A stretch of DNA of 9,361 nt from contig CASFXO010000280.1 of the NCBI GenBank assembly GCA_949298665.1, forward strand, positions 1 through 9,361, in the 5' to 3' direction. A program made the translations under genes and the position numbers. This stretch comes from an uncultured Lentisphaeria bacterium (GTDB lineage: Bacteria > Verrucomicrobiota > Lentisphaeria > Victivallales > Victivallaceae). The notes below the pieces were generated by a model, which saw only the letters and a list, made by a program, of their open reading frames with translations, ran no database searches and was not told the DNA's origin. Shown here piece by piece: positions 1-6,891 of the stretch; positions within the stretch are counted from its first letter, which is position 1, and every line of letters starts with the position of its first letter.

Positions 1-117
1 GGAGGGAAAGAGTTTCCGCTGCGCCAGATCTCCGACCGCGCCGAACAACACCAGCACCGCCGGTTCCGGCGCCACCTCGATGCACCATTTCCCCTGCCAG
101 TAATTCTCCTGCATCAT
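1..117 (-). CDS. zwf: Glucose-6-phosphate 1-dehydrogenase, N-terminal fragment (cut by window edge)
   Basis: This is the first 39 codons of a minus-strand gene that continues beyond the left edge. The enzyme oxidises glucose 6-phosphate to 6-phosphogluconolactone with NAD(P)+, the entry step of the oxidative pentose phosphate pathway, in the cytosol. The translation contains VLFGAVGDLAQRKLFPS (about residues 23-39), which matches the N-terminal nucleotide-binding fingerprint of the family (GxxGDLxxRKL). The start is uncertain. Two consecutive ATG codons (117-115 and 114-112) follow a GGAG (127-124) by 6 and 9 bases. The second gives the 8-10 base spacing seen for most genes in this window. 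An in-frame ATG at 138-136 lacks a well-placed ribosome site. The gene lies 132 bases downstream of the NifX-like gene on the same strand and could be co-transcribed with it. Family identification rests on the fingerprint only, because the catalytic region is outside the window. Confidence 0.85.
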   Translation of the reverse strand, partial: MMQENYWQGKWCIEVAPEPAVLVLFGAVGDLAQRKLFPS

Positions 118-249
118 GATTTTCTCCGCGTGTTCCATGAAATCCGCCCGGCCATCCTCCCGTTCTCCGGGAATGGGTTTCCCGTCAACCGGTGATGTTA
201 CGCCGGATCAGGGCTTCACACCTGCCGTCGCTCCGGAGGCGCGGCCGAA

Positions 250-642
250 TCAATGTCCGGAGCAGCGGCACTTGCCGTCGCCGTGTTCGTGTCCGTGTTC
301 ATGCTCGTGGTGATGATTGCACCGGAAATCGGGATCGGCTTTCAGCGTGCCGCCCAGATACGCGCCGACCGCTTCGTCGACGTCTCCGGAGACGCCCCCG
401 ATCACCTGAATGCCCGCTTCGGTCAGCGCCTGGATGGCGCCGCCGCCGATGCCGCCGCAGAGCAGCAGATCGACCCCCTGTTCCCGCAGCAACCCGGCGA
501 GCGCGCCGTGACCGCTGTCGCCGGTGGGGAGTTCCGTTTTTGCGGAAATCAATCCTTCGGAGATTTCATAGAGGGCGAACGACGGCGTATGGCCGAAATG
601 CTGAAATACCTGGTTGTTCTGACAGGTGACCGCGATTTTCAT
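250..642 (-). CDS. NifX/NifB-family iron-molybdenum cluster-binding protein with His/Cys-rich tail
   Basis: This 130-residue protein belongs to the dinitrogenase iron-molybdenum cofactor family (NifX/NifY/NafY and the NifB C-terminal domain), whose members bind or carry Fe-S or Fe-Mo clusters. The fold runs from residue 1 (MKIAVTCQNNQVFQHFGHTP) to about 105. It includes the typical HFGH segment (15-18) and LLLCGGIGGGAIQALTEAGI (59-78). The tail (108-130) is an add-on with one Cys, a run of alternating His/Glu/Gly, a CRC pair (125-127) and a terminal His, so it is a probable metal-binding tail. The ATG at 642 is preceded by GGGAGG with an 8-base spacer and by a strong promoter. An upstream in-frame ATG at 717 lies inside that promoter and is rejected. 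No nitrogenase genes are visible, so a nitrogen-fixation role is not implied. Stand-alone members of this family are common in anaerobes and mostly uncharacterised. Confidence 0.85.
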   Translation of the reverse strand: MKIAVTCQNNQVFQHFGHTPSFALYEISEGLISAKTELPTGDSGHGALAGLLREQGVDLLLCGGIGGGAIQALTEAGIQVIGGVSGDVDEAVGAYLGGTLKADPDFRCNHHHEHEHGHEHGDGKCRCSGH

Positions 643-689
643 GGATGATGCCTCCCTTGTTCGAGAATGTTGCGGTGTGTTCTCCGGAC

Positions 690-717
690 AATATAGCGTT
701 TTTCGAACGGCTGTCAA
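690..717 (-). promoter_or_regulatory. Promoter of the NifX-like gene
   Basis: On the minus strand TTGACA (717-712) and TATATT (695-690) are separated by 16 bases, close to the sigma70 consensus. The expected transcript start is near 683, giving a leader of about 40 bases before the ATG at 642. An inverted repeat AACGG/CCGTT (706-710 and 718-722) is centred on the -35 box and could be a small operator, although so short a repeat may be chance. Confidence 0.6.
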
Positions 718-786
718 CCGTTTTTACCGGCCGCCGCCGCCTCGAACTGCGAAATCGGCGGGAAAAATATGAAGCCGAGACTTTTC

Positions 787-815
787 TTGACGGGAGAGAC
801 GTGTTATATTATGAT
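787..815 (+). promoter_or_regulatory. Promoter of the LptF/LptG-type permease gene
   Basis: TTGACG (787-792) and TATGAT (810-815) are separated by exactly 17 bases, a near-consensus sigma70 pair. The expected start of transcription is near 822, about 45 bases before the ATG at 867. The site supports 867 as the translation start, because an upstream in-frame ATG at 645 would lie before this promoter. It is divergent from the minus-strand promoter at 717-690, and the two -35 boxes are about 70 bases apart. Confidence 0.6.
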
Positions 816-866
816 ACGCTCTATAGGATTCCGGAACGTACAACGCTGAAAGACTATTCCACAACG

Positions 867-2012
867 ATGGATGAAAATACCCGAAAATACCGGTCCCTGG
901 TGGTGATTCCGCGCCGCTGGGGCATCCTGCCGACGCTGGACCTTTATGTGCTCCAGGAATTTCTGATCAAATTGAGCGTTCTGCTGCTGGTCTTCATCAT
1001 TCTGTTCGTGCTGGGGGATGTCTTCAACGAGCTGGGAGATTTTCTGGACGAAGAGGCGCCGATGCGCGACTTCTTCACGTTTCTGCTGCTGCGGCTGCCG
1101 GGCAATATCCGGTTCGTGCTGCCGATTTCCATGCTGCTGGGGTGCATGTGGACCATGGCGACGTTCGGGAAGAACCTGGAGGTGACCGCGATGCGGGCTT
1201 CCGGCGTGTCGCTGTTCCGCTGCGGGGGGCCGATTCTGGTGATGGGGCTGCTCGTAACCGCCGTCAACATCTATTTCAATGAGGCGCTGGTACCCTATAC
1301 GGAACGGGAGGCGATGGTGATCCGCAACACCGCGGTGGAAAAGGGCGAGGACTTGAAGATGCTCACCTATCGTTCGCCGGACCGCTCCTACAACTGGTTT
1401 TTCCGTTCGTTTTCCTCCGGGACCGAAAATTCCGGCGTCACGCTCAAGAAAATGCGGCCGGACGGTTCGCTGGACTGGGACATTTCCGCCGCCCGGGTGC
1501 TCTTCGACGAACACCGGGGCTGGACGTTCGAACGGGTGGTGCGGACCCCGTACAGCCGGGACGGACTGATGCCGAAACAGTCGGAGCATCTGCCGTCGCT
1601 GACGCTGTCGCGCGAGGAGCTGCCGGAGACGCCGGACGACATCTTCAACGCCATCAAGGACGAAGAGGAGTTGCCCACTTGGGTGATCTGGAGCCTGGTG
1701 GCCCGCAACCCGGACATGTCGGACCGGGTGCGCGCCATTTACATGACGGTGTTCTATTACCGGCTGGCTTTCCCCTGGGCCTGCTTTCTGGCGGTGTTTC
1801 TGGGAATTCCGCTGGCGACCAAGAACGAACGTTCCGGCAGCCTGATGGCGATCATCATGGCGGTGGTGATCATCGTCGCCTACATCGTGATTGCACAGGT
1901 GTTTCTGGTGCTGGGCAAGGGCGGCATATTGCCCGCGCCCATTGCCGGGCTGGCGCCGACGATTGCCTTTATCGCATATGGTTACTGCAAAGTGTTTTAC
2001 AGCCGGGCTTAG
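867..2012 (+). CDS. LptF/LptG family lipopolysaccharide export permease
   Basis: This 381-residue inner-membrane protein belongs to the YjgP/YjgQ (LptF/LptG) family. These permeases work with the LptB ATPase to extract lipopolysaccharide from the inner membrane and pass it to LptC and LptA. Three N-terminal helices are visible (about 33-51, 82-100, 119-137). Between helices 2 and 3 lies the typical cytoplasmic loop EVTAMRASGVSLFR (105-118). A soluble, presumably periplasmic beta domain follows (about 140-300), then three C-terminal helices ending near residue 380. Length and topology fit the family (usually about 350-400). The ATG at 867 is preferred over 645 because a promoter lies between them and residues before 867 do not resemble the family; its ribosome site is weak. 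Most genomes carry an lptF-lptG pair, but only one copy is present here, so it cannot be named F or G. It precedes the AMMECR1 gene by 51 bases and probably shares its transcript. Confidence 0.88.
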   Translation: MDENTRKYRSLVVIPRRWGILPTLDLYVLQEFLIKLSVLLLVFIILFVLGDVFNELGDFLDEEAPMRDFFTFLLLRLPGNIRFVLPISMLLGCMWTMATFGKNLEVTAMRASGVSLFRCGGPILVMGLLVTAVNIYFNEALVPYTEREAMVIRNTAVEKGEDLKMLTYRSPDRSYNWFFRSFSSGTENSGVTLKKMRPDGSLDWDISAARVLFDEHRGWTFERVVRTPYSRDGLMPKQSEHLPSLTLSREELPETPDDIFNAIKDEEELPTWVIWSLVARNPDMSDRVRAIYMTVFYYRLAFPWACFLAVFLGIPLATKNERSGSLMAIIMAVVIIVAYIVIAQVFLVLGKGGILPAPIAGLAPTIAFIAYGYCKVFYSRA

Positions 2013-2063
2013 CGCGGCGGCGTCCGGTGGCGCCGGCCCGGGCGGAAAATGCGGGAGGTTGGC

Positions 2064-2618
2064 ATGAACAGAATTTCCGATGGAGAGCGGGCTGCGATTC
2101 TGAGGTTCGTCCGGGCGTGCATCGCCGCGGAATTTTCCGGAGCGGAAACGCCGGCGGTGCCGGACGATGCTCTGTTTCGGGCTGACGGGGCCTGCTTCGT
2201 GACGCTGCACGAGGCGGATGGGACGTTGCGCGGCTGCATCGGCAACCTGGAGGCGTTTGAGCCGCTGGGAGAAAATCTCCGCCGCAACGCCTTGAACGCC
2301 GCATTCAGCGATCCGCGGTTTCCACCGCTGGAGCCGGAGGAGCTGGAGGAACTCCGGATTGAGGTGTCGGTGCTGACTCCGGCGCGACCGATTCCGGGAC
2401 CGGAGGATTTTGAGATCGGCCGGGACGGCATCATTCTGCGCCGCGGAGAGCGGGGGGCGGTGTTTCTGCCCCAGGTGGCGCCGGAGCAGGGCTGGGACCG
2501 GGAGACGACGCTGGGGTATCTGGCGCGCAAGGCCGGACTGCCGCCGGATACGTGGCGCTCGCCGGATGCGCGGTTGTTCACCTTTCAGGCGGAGGTGTTC
2601 GGCGAACAGAGAGCGTAA
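2064..2618 (+). CDS. AMMECR1-domain protein (AmmeMemoRadiSam system protein A-like)
   Basis: This 184-residue protein is a complete AMMECR1 domain, a family conserved from bacteria to humans whose biochemical role is not established. The hallmark LRGCIG is at residues 55-60. It is followed by the conserved SDPRFPPLEPEEL (82-94), the strand IEVSVLTP (99-106), and near the C-terminus VFLPQVAPEQGWDRET (133-148), all typical of the family. In many bacteria and archaea this domain is associated with a MEMO-like protein and a radical SAM enzyme; neither partner is in this window. The start at 2064 is chosen because GGGAGG (2053-2058) lies five bases upstream. An in-frame ATG at 2049 would place that ribosome site inside the coding region. 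The gene follows the LptF/LptG-type permease by 51 bases in the same direction with no clear terminator between them. The Cys in LRGCIG is a candidate functional residue by conservation only. Confidence 0.9.
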   Translation: MNRISDGERAAILRFVRACIAAEFSGAETPAVPDDALFRADGACFVTLHEADGTLRGCIGNLEAFEPLGENLRRNALNAAFSDPRFPPLEPEELEELRIEVSVLTPARPIPGPEDFEIGRDGIILRRGERGAVFLPQVAPEQGWDRETTLGYLARKAGLPPDTWRSPDARLFTFQAEVFGEQRA

Positions 2619-2815
2619 CTTGCATCCGGGATGGAAAAAAAGGGGGGCTTGGATAGTGGTTTCTCGTTTTTTTGCAGGAGACCTTGCGTTTTTTCAGATT
2701 GGAGTGTATTAATATAGTCGCGGTAAAGGGGAAAAGGCTGGAAAGATACGGGAAGGATTCCCCGGTTTGCGAATGGACAACGGAGTAGGTTTAACATAAG
2801 CGGGAGAAGGACGGA
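2619..2815 (+). other. Intergenic leader region between AMMECR1 gene and SPFH operon
   Basis: This 197-base gap separates two plus-strand units. An A-tract (about 2634-2641) and a T-tract (about 2667-2673) flank a G-run, but there is no strong GC stem followed by a T-run, so no intrinsic terminator can be called with confidence. The downstream half holds the probable operon promoter and a leader of about 100 bases. That leader contains GGGAA/TTCCC (2750-2754 and 2758-2762), which could form a small hairpin. It also contains an eight-codon upstream reading frame (ATG 2773, stop 2797-2799) without a well-placed ribosome site. Nothing resembling a known riboswitch was recognised. Confidence 0.4.
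2684..2712 (+). promoter_or_regulatory. Probable promoter of the SPFH/P-type ATPase operon
   Basis: TTGCGT (2684-2689) and TATTAA (2707-2712) are separated by 17 bases in an AT-rich patch that stands out from its GC-rich surroundings. Each box keeps four of six consensus positions, so this is weaker than the two promoters near 690-815. The transcript would start near 2719, leaving about 97 bases of leader before the ATG at 2816. Confidence 0.45.
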
Positions 2816-4756
2816 ATGGAAAGTAGAAATGATCTGAGGGCTGCGGTGGACCGTTCCCGACTGATGATTCGGCTGTCGGTGATCGGCGGCCTGCTGGCCT
2901 TTGTGTTGCTGGTGCTGGTGGTGATCATGGGGATCATCAAGGACAGCTTCGCCGGATCGGACGTGTTTGCGCTGGCGGTGATTCCGTTGACTTTGTCGGT
3001 ACTGTTCGCCGTGGCTTCCCTGATCTACGGCATGCTGGGCAGCGCGGCCGCCGTCGAGGATGAGGAGAAATACCTGCTGGAAAAACGCAAGGAAAATCGC
3101 GCGCTCAATGTCGAGGAGGACGTGCGTTTCACCGCGGGACGCTCTTTTGAGAATTATAAGAAGTACGCCCCTTATGTGGTGACGGTGTTGGCAGCGCTCG
3201 GAATGGCGCTGCTCTTGTTTTTGTTCTCCCGTTACTGGCAGGTGCGGCTGGGCGGCGGGCCGAAACCGATCAATTCGCTGAATTCGGCTCTGGTGTCGGC
3301 GATTCTGATGCTGCTCTGCCTGTTCAGCGGGGCGTTTTTCGTCGGACAGTCCCGGCAGGCGGCGTTCCGGTGGCTCCGGCCGATGGGGAGCTGGCTGGTC
3401 GGAGCGGGCGGGATCCTGCTCTGTGCGGCGGTGGTGTCGATCTGCAATCACAACCAGGTGGCCATCGACGGGCGGCTGGCGCAGGTGGTCTTCTGGCTGC
3501 TGGCGGTGTTGAATGCGGAATTCGTCTTGAACTTCATCATCGAATTCTACCGGCCCCGGACCCTGGAGGAACCCCGGCCGATTTTCGAGAGCCGGCTGCT
3601 GGCGCTGTTCACCGAGCCGGGCGGGGTCATGCGCAATATGGCCGATGCGCTGGATTACCAATTCGGTTTCAAGGTTTCCGGAACCTGGATTTACGGATTC
3701 ATCGAGCGGTCGCTGTTCCCGCTGGTGGTGATATGGGCGCTGGTGCTGTGGCTGTCCACGTCTGTTTATGAAGTGGGGCCGGACGAAGTCGGGATTCGGG
3801 AACGGTTCGGCCGGGTGGTGTCCGAGACGCCGTTGCGCGCCGGGATTTATTTTGACCTGCCGTGGCCTTTCGGCAACATCAACCGTTTCAGCTGCACCCG
3901 GATTCATGAAGTGGTCGCCGGCGAAAACGAACACGCCGAAAACGCCGCCAATAATGAAAAGAAACCCGAAGTGATCCTCTGGACCAAGGCACACGCCACC
4001 GGAGAAAACAATTTCGTTGTCGCCGTCGAACCGGAAGGCATGCAGCGGAAGCGGGAAGCCGGCGAAGGGGTCTCGATTGCGTTTCTTTCGCTGTCGATGC
4101 CGGTGCAGTACCGGATCCGGGAGGCCCAGCTCATGGATTACGCCTACAGGAACCGGGATCCGGAGGTTATTCTCAAGCGGATCAGTGAACAGGTGGCGAC
4201 GGAATATCTGGCCAGCTGTTCGTTGATGCACATCATGTCCGACGGACGGCACGAGGCTGCCGACGCGATGCGGGACCGGATTCAGAAGCTGGCGGACGCG
4301 GAAACGCTGGGGATCGATATTGTGGCGGTCAATCTGCTGGGGATTCATCCGCCGGTGGAGAAGGTCGCGCCCGCCTTCCAGGAAGTGATCGGCGCGATGG
4401 AACAGAAGGAAGCCACCGTGCTGGAAGCCCGGGCCTACGCGGCGAAAATTCTGCCCGCCGCCGAATCGAAAGCCCGGCAGATTGTCCAGGAGGCGACCTC
4501 CTACCGGTATCGGACCAGCAAGGTGGCCGAGGCCGAAAGCCAGCGTTTCGGCAAGCAGTTGCGCTCCTATCTGGCCATGCCGGAGATGTTCATGCTGAAT
4601 TCACATCTGGCGCTGTTGGAGAAAGATGCCGCGGATACGCGGAAGTTCATCCTGAGCGCTTCGCTGCGCAATGAGATTTACGAGCTCAATTTCGAGCAGA
4701 AGGAACGGCTCGATCTGGTCGACGCCGATCTCGGAACATTGGTCAACAAGGATTGA
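2816..4756 (+). CDS. HflK-like SPFH protein with polytopic N-terminal membrane region
   Basis: This 646-residue membrane protein is first in the operon. Residues about 320-525 form an SPFH (stomatin/prohibitin/flotillin/HflK) domain, beginning with VGPDEVGIRERFGRVV (320-335). A charged, Ala/Glu-rich helical region at about 525-585 is a probable coiled coil, as in HflK. Before the SPFH domain are about seven hydrophobic segments (near 21-41, 50-73, 118-138, 157-177, 191-210, 222-243, 298-318), whereas classical HflK has a single N-terminal span. A hydrophilic insertion (about 366-418, rich in Glu, Asn and Lys) splits the early part of the SPFH domain. The ATG is preceded by GGGAG with a 9-base spacer. 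SPFH proteins oligomerise into membrane cages or microdomains, and HflK with HflC modulates the FtsH protease in E. coli. Here the neighbours are two further SPFH genes and transporters. Membership in the SPFH family is clear; calling it a true HflK orthologue is not secure. Confidence 0.85.
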   Translation: MESRNDLRAAVDRSRLMIRLSVIGGLLAFVLLVLVVIMGIIKDSFAGSDVFALAVIPLTLSVLFAVASLIYGMLGSAAAVEDEEKYLLEKRKENRALNVEEDVRFTAGRSFENYKKYAPYVVTVLAALGMALLLFLFSRYWQVRLGGGPKPINSLNSALVSAILMLLCLFSGAFFVGQSRQAAFRWLRPMGSWLVGAGGILLCAAVVSICNHNQVAIDGRLAQVVFWLLAVLNAEFVLNFIIEFYRPRTLEEPRPIFESRLLALFTEPGGVMRNMADALDYQFGFKVSGTWIYGFIERSLFPLVVIWALVLWLSTSVYEVGPDEVGIRERFGRVVSETPLRAGIYFDLPWPFGNINRFSCTRIHEVVAGENEHAENAANNEKKPEVILWTKAHATGENNFVVAVEPEGMQRKREAGEGVSIAFLSLSMPVQYRIREAQLMDYAYRNRDPEVILKRISEQVATEYLASCSLMHIMSDGRHEAADAMRDRIQKLADAETLGIDIVAVNLLGIHPPVEKVAPAFQEVIGAMEQKEATVLEARAYAAKILPAAESKARQIVQEATSYRYRTSKVAEAESQRFGKQLRSYLAMPEMFMLNSHLALLEKDAADTRKFILSASLRNEIYELNFEQKERLDLVDADLGTLVNKD

Positions 4757-4795
4757 AATTGCAATAGGAAAAGCATGCAGGGAGGCGAAGAATTT

Positions 4796-5731
4796 ATGTC
4801 GACGAGCAATTTTTTCAAGCATTGGCCGACGGTTCTGCTCGGGGTCATCGTGGCGGTGGTGTTGTTCATGGCGATCGTCACGTATCAGGTCAATCAGAAT
4901 GAATGCGCGGTAATCACCACGCTGGGACGGATCGAACAGGTCAGTCCGGAGCCGGGGTTGCATCTGCGCTGGCCGTATCCGTTTCAACGGATTTATAAAT
5001 TCGACCGGCGGACCCGCTGTTTTGAAGGAAACGCCGGGAAACTGGAGGAATCCACCACCGCGGACGGTCAGAACATCCTGATCGGGATCTTCGTCAATTA
5101 CCGGATCAGCAATCCGGAATTGTTCTTCACCTCGTTCGAACGGATCAGCGAGGCGGAAAAGCAGCTGAACAACTGGATGCGCGATTCCCGGAACGCCACA
5201 TTCGGCCGGTATCGGTTCAGCCAGATCATCAATACCGACCCCCAGAAGATGAAACTCGGCGCCATCCAGGACGAGATCCTCAAGGAACTGGTGGAGCGCG
5301 CCGCGCCGTTCGGTCTGGAAATCCAGTCGGTCGGGATCAATACGATCAATGTGCCGACCACGATCAGCGAAGAGGTGTTCAAGCGGATGATTCAGGAACG
5401 CAAGGTGGTGGCGCAGGATTATCTGTCGCGCGGGGCGCAGGAAGCCTCCGATATCCGGACCAAGGCGGAACAGAGCCGGGCGGAAATTCTCACCAATGCC
5501 GAAGCAACCGCCAAGAGCATCCGGGCGGAAGGCGACGCCGAGGCGGCCAAGTATTACGAAGTGTTCAAGGAAAATCCGGAACTGGCGGTCTTTCTGCGCA
5601 AGCTCGATTCGCTGCGCCGGATCATGAAGGGGCGTACCACGCTGGTGCTGGACACCAATGCCGCGCCGTTCGATCTGCTGAAGCCCGGTGCTGAAAAGCT
5701 CAAACCCGTAGTCGGCCCGGTCGCCCGCTGA
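4796..5731 (+). CDS. HflC-like SPFH protein
   Basis: This 311-residue protein has one N-terminal membrane span (about 12-29) and an SPFH domain (about 30-200) starting with NQNECAVITTLGRIEQV. An Ala/Glu/Lys-rich coiled coil follows (about 200-255). The C-terminal segment VFLRKLDSLRRIMKGRTTLV (265-284) is typical of HflC. In E. coli HflC pairs with HflK around the FtsH protease; most of the protein is expected on the periplasmic side. Length is close to the family norm. Two starts are possible. ATG 4796 follows GGGAGG (4780-4785) with a 10-base spacer, consistent with other genes here, and is preferred. ATG 4775 follows AGGA with a short spacer and would add seven residues. It lies 39 bases after the first SPFH gene and 26 bases before the third, so it is surely co-transcribed. 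It is the most conventional of the three SPFH proteins and the strongest HflC candidate. Confidence 0.88.
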   Translation: MSTSNFFKHWPTVLLGVIVAVVLFMAIVTYQVNQNECAVITTLGRIEQVSPEPGLHLRWPYPFQRIYKFDRRTRCFEGNAGKLEESTTADGQNILIGIFVNYRISNPELFFTSFERISEAEKQLNNWMRDSRNATFGRYRFSQIINTDPQKMKLGAIQDEILKELVERAAPFGLEIQSVGINTINVPTTISEEVFKRMIQERKVVAQDYLSRGAQEASDIRTKAEQSRAEILTNAEATAKSIRAEGDAEAAKYYEVFKENPELAVFLRKLDSLRRIMKGRTTLVLDTNAAPFDLLKPGAEKLKPVVGPVAR

Positions 5732-5757
5732 AGAACGGCACAGGAGAGACGGCAATC

Positions 5758-6885
5758 ATGACGGAAATGGAAAAAAATACAACGGAATTCGACCACAGCG
5801 GTCAGTATGATTCCGGTCTGCAGTCCCTGGTGCGCAGTCTGCGCATGGCCTTTTTCTTCCTGCTGGTGCTGATCATCGGCATGCTGGTGTACTTCTTCAC
5901 GCTGGGGGGATATGTGGAAGTCAAGCCGCAGGAGGCGGTCATCGTTCTGCGGTTCGGGAGATTTCACCAGGTTTACGACATCGGCTGGCACTGGTTCGTG
6001 CCCTATCCGGTTACCCGTTTTGTGACGGTGCGGACCAGTCCGCAGTTTCTGCGGGTCGATTTCACGGCGGCGGCGACGTCCATCGACGGCGGCGATCAGG
6101 AGGGACGGCCGCTGGAACCGGGCCGTGACGCCTATCTGATGACCGGGGACGCCAATATCATTCATACCGCGTGGAACATCGTGTATCAGGTGTCGGATCC
6201 GAAAAAGTACTATGAACGGCTGCAGACCCCGGCGGATCCGACCGCGCCCGATGAGCTGGAGAAAGACGAATACGGCTACTCCGGACGCCGCGGTCCCCAG
6301 ACGCTGCTGACCAACTTCTTCCGGCAGGCGGTGATACAGGTGACCTCGGGGTTGAAGGTGGATGACATCCTCTACACCAGACAGAGCGCTTATCGTGAGG
6401 CGGTGCAGCGGGTGTTTGCCCAGCTGGTGGAAAAAGCCGACTGCGGGATCGAAGTTACCGGCGTGACGCTGGACCGTGCATCGGCACCGCTCAAAACCAA
6501 GGCGGCTTTCGACGAGGTGGCGGCGGCCAGCAATACGATGTCGACGCTGATCAACGAGGCCAAGGAATACATGGTGCGCATCGGCAATGAGGTGAAAGCG
6601 GACGAAGTGAGCATCATTGCCGAAGCGGAGACCTACCGGAAGCAGGTGGTGGCGGAAGTCAAGGCGGAAAGTCAGTATTTCCGGAGCATCAACGAAGCTT
6701 ATCAGGCCAGTCCGAAGACCGTGTTGATGGCGCTTTACAATCAGACCCTGGCGGATGTGCTGGAGGCGCAGGAAGGCAAGTATATTCTCGGCACTGCGAC
6801 CTCGGAGGATCGCAAACAGGTTCGACTCAAGATTAATCCGGAACCGCCGCGCCTGGCGAAACCGGCGAATGCGGAGGCGGAGTAA
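5758..6885 (+). CDS. HflK-like SPFH protein, single membrane span
   Basis: This 375-residue protein has a hydrophilic N-terminal tail (1-27), one membrane span (about 28-49) and an SPFH domain from about 50 to 240. A helical, probably coiled-coil region follows (about 245-310), then a Pro/Ala-rich tail. The segment YLMTGDANIIHTAWNIVYQV (126-145) matches the HflK signature LTGDENIV...YRI. Two hydrophilic insertions distinguish it from standard HflK, at about 102-124 and 155-183. The ATG follows AGGAGAG (5742-5748) with a 9-base spacer. It is followed after only six bases by the metal ATPase, whose ribosome site lies inside the end of this gene (GGAG 6879-6882), so the two are likely translationally coupled. 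By signature this is a better HflK match than the polytopic first gene, giving the order HflK-like, HflC-like, HflK-like. The substrate or partner is unknown; HflC-like is its obvious oligomerisation partner. Confidence 0.86.
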   Translation: MTEMEKNTTEFDHSGQYDSGLQSLVRSLRMAFFFLLVLIIGMLVYFFTLGGYVEVKPQEAVIVLRFGRFHQVYDIGWHWFVPYPVTRFVTVRTSPQFLRVDFTAAATSIDGGDQEGRPLEPGRDAYLMTGDANIIHTAWNIVYQVSDPKKYYERLQTPADPTAPDELEKDEYGYSGRRGPQTLLTNFFRQAVIQVTSGLKVDDILYTRQSAYREAVQRVFAQLVEKADCGIEVTGVTLDRASAPLKTKAAFDEVAAASNTMSTLINEAKEYMVRIGNEVKADEVSIIAEAETYRKQVVAEVKAESQYFRSINEAYQASPKTVLMALYNQTLADVLEAQEGKYILGTATSEDRKQVRLKINPEPPRLAKPANAEAE

Positions 6886-6891
6886 TAAGCT

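Noticed and set aside
118..249. Gap between the NifX-like gene and zwf, examined for a terminator or separate promoter; an 8-base palindrome CTCCGGAG lies at 231-238.
   Set aside because: No stem followed by a T-run on the minus strand and no convincing promoter boxes; nothing can be called.
253..648. A plus-strand frame opposite the NifX-like gene that begins with a hydrophobic, signal-peptide-like stretch.
   Set aside because: The hydrophobic start is the antisense of the His-rich tail codons; the minus-strand frame has a recognised family, promoter and ribosome site.
645..866. Possible 74-residue N-terminal extension of the LptF/LptG-type permease from ATG 645.
   Set aside because: It spans the promoter at 787-815, does not resemble the family, and would make the protein longer than usual.
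2013..2063. GC-rich short gap after the permease with CCGG/CCGG and GGCGCC palindromes, considered as a terminator.
   Set aside because: No stable long stem and no following T-run; more consistent with read-through into the AMMECR1 gene.
804..2210. A 468-codon minus-strand frame opposite the LptF/LptG-type permease.
   Set aside because: Low-complexity His/Arg/Gln/Pro composition and no domain; the plus-strand frame has the membrane topology of a known family.
2585..4348. A 587-codon open frame on the minus strand opposite the first SPFH gene.
   Set aside because: Same antisense composition, no recognisable domain, and it overlaps a well-supported plus-strand gene and promoter.
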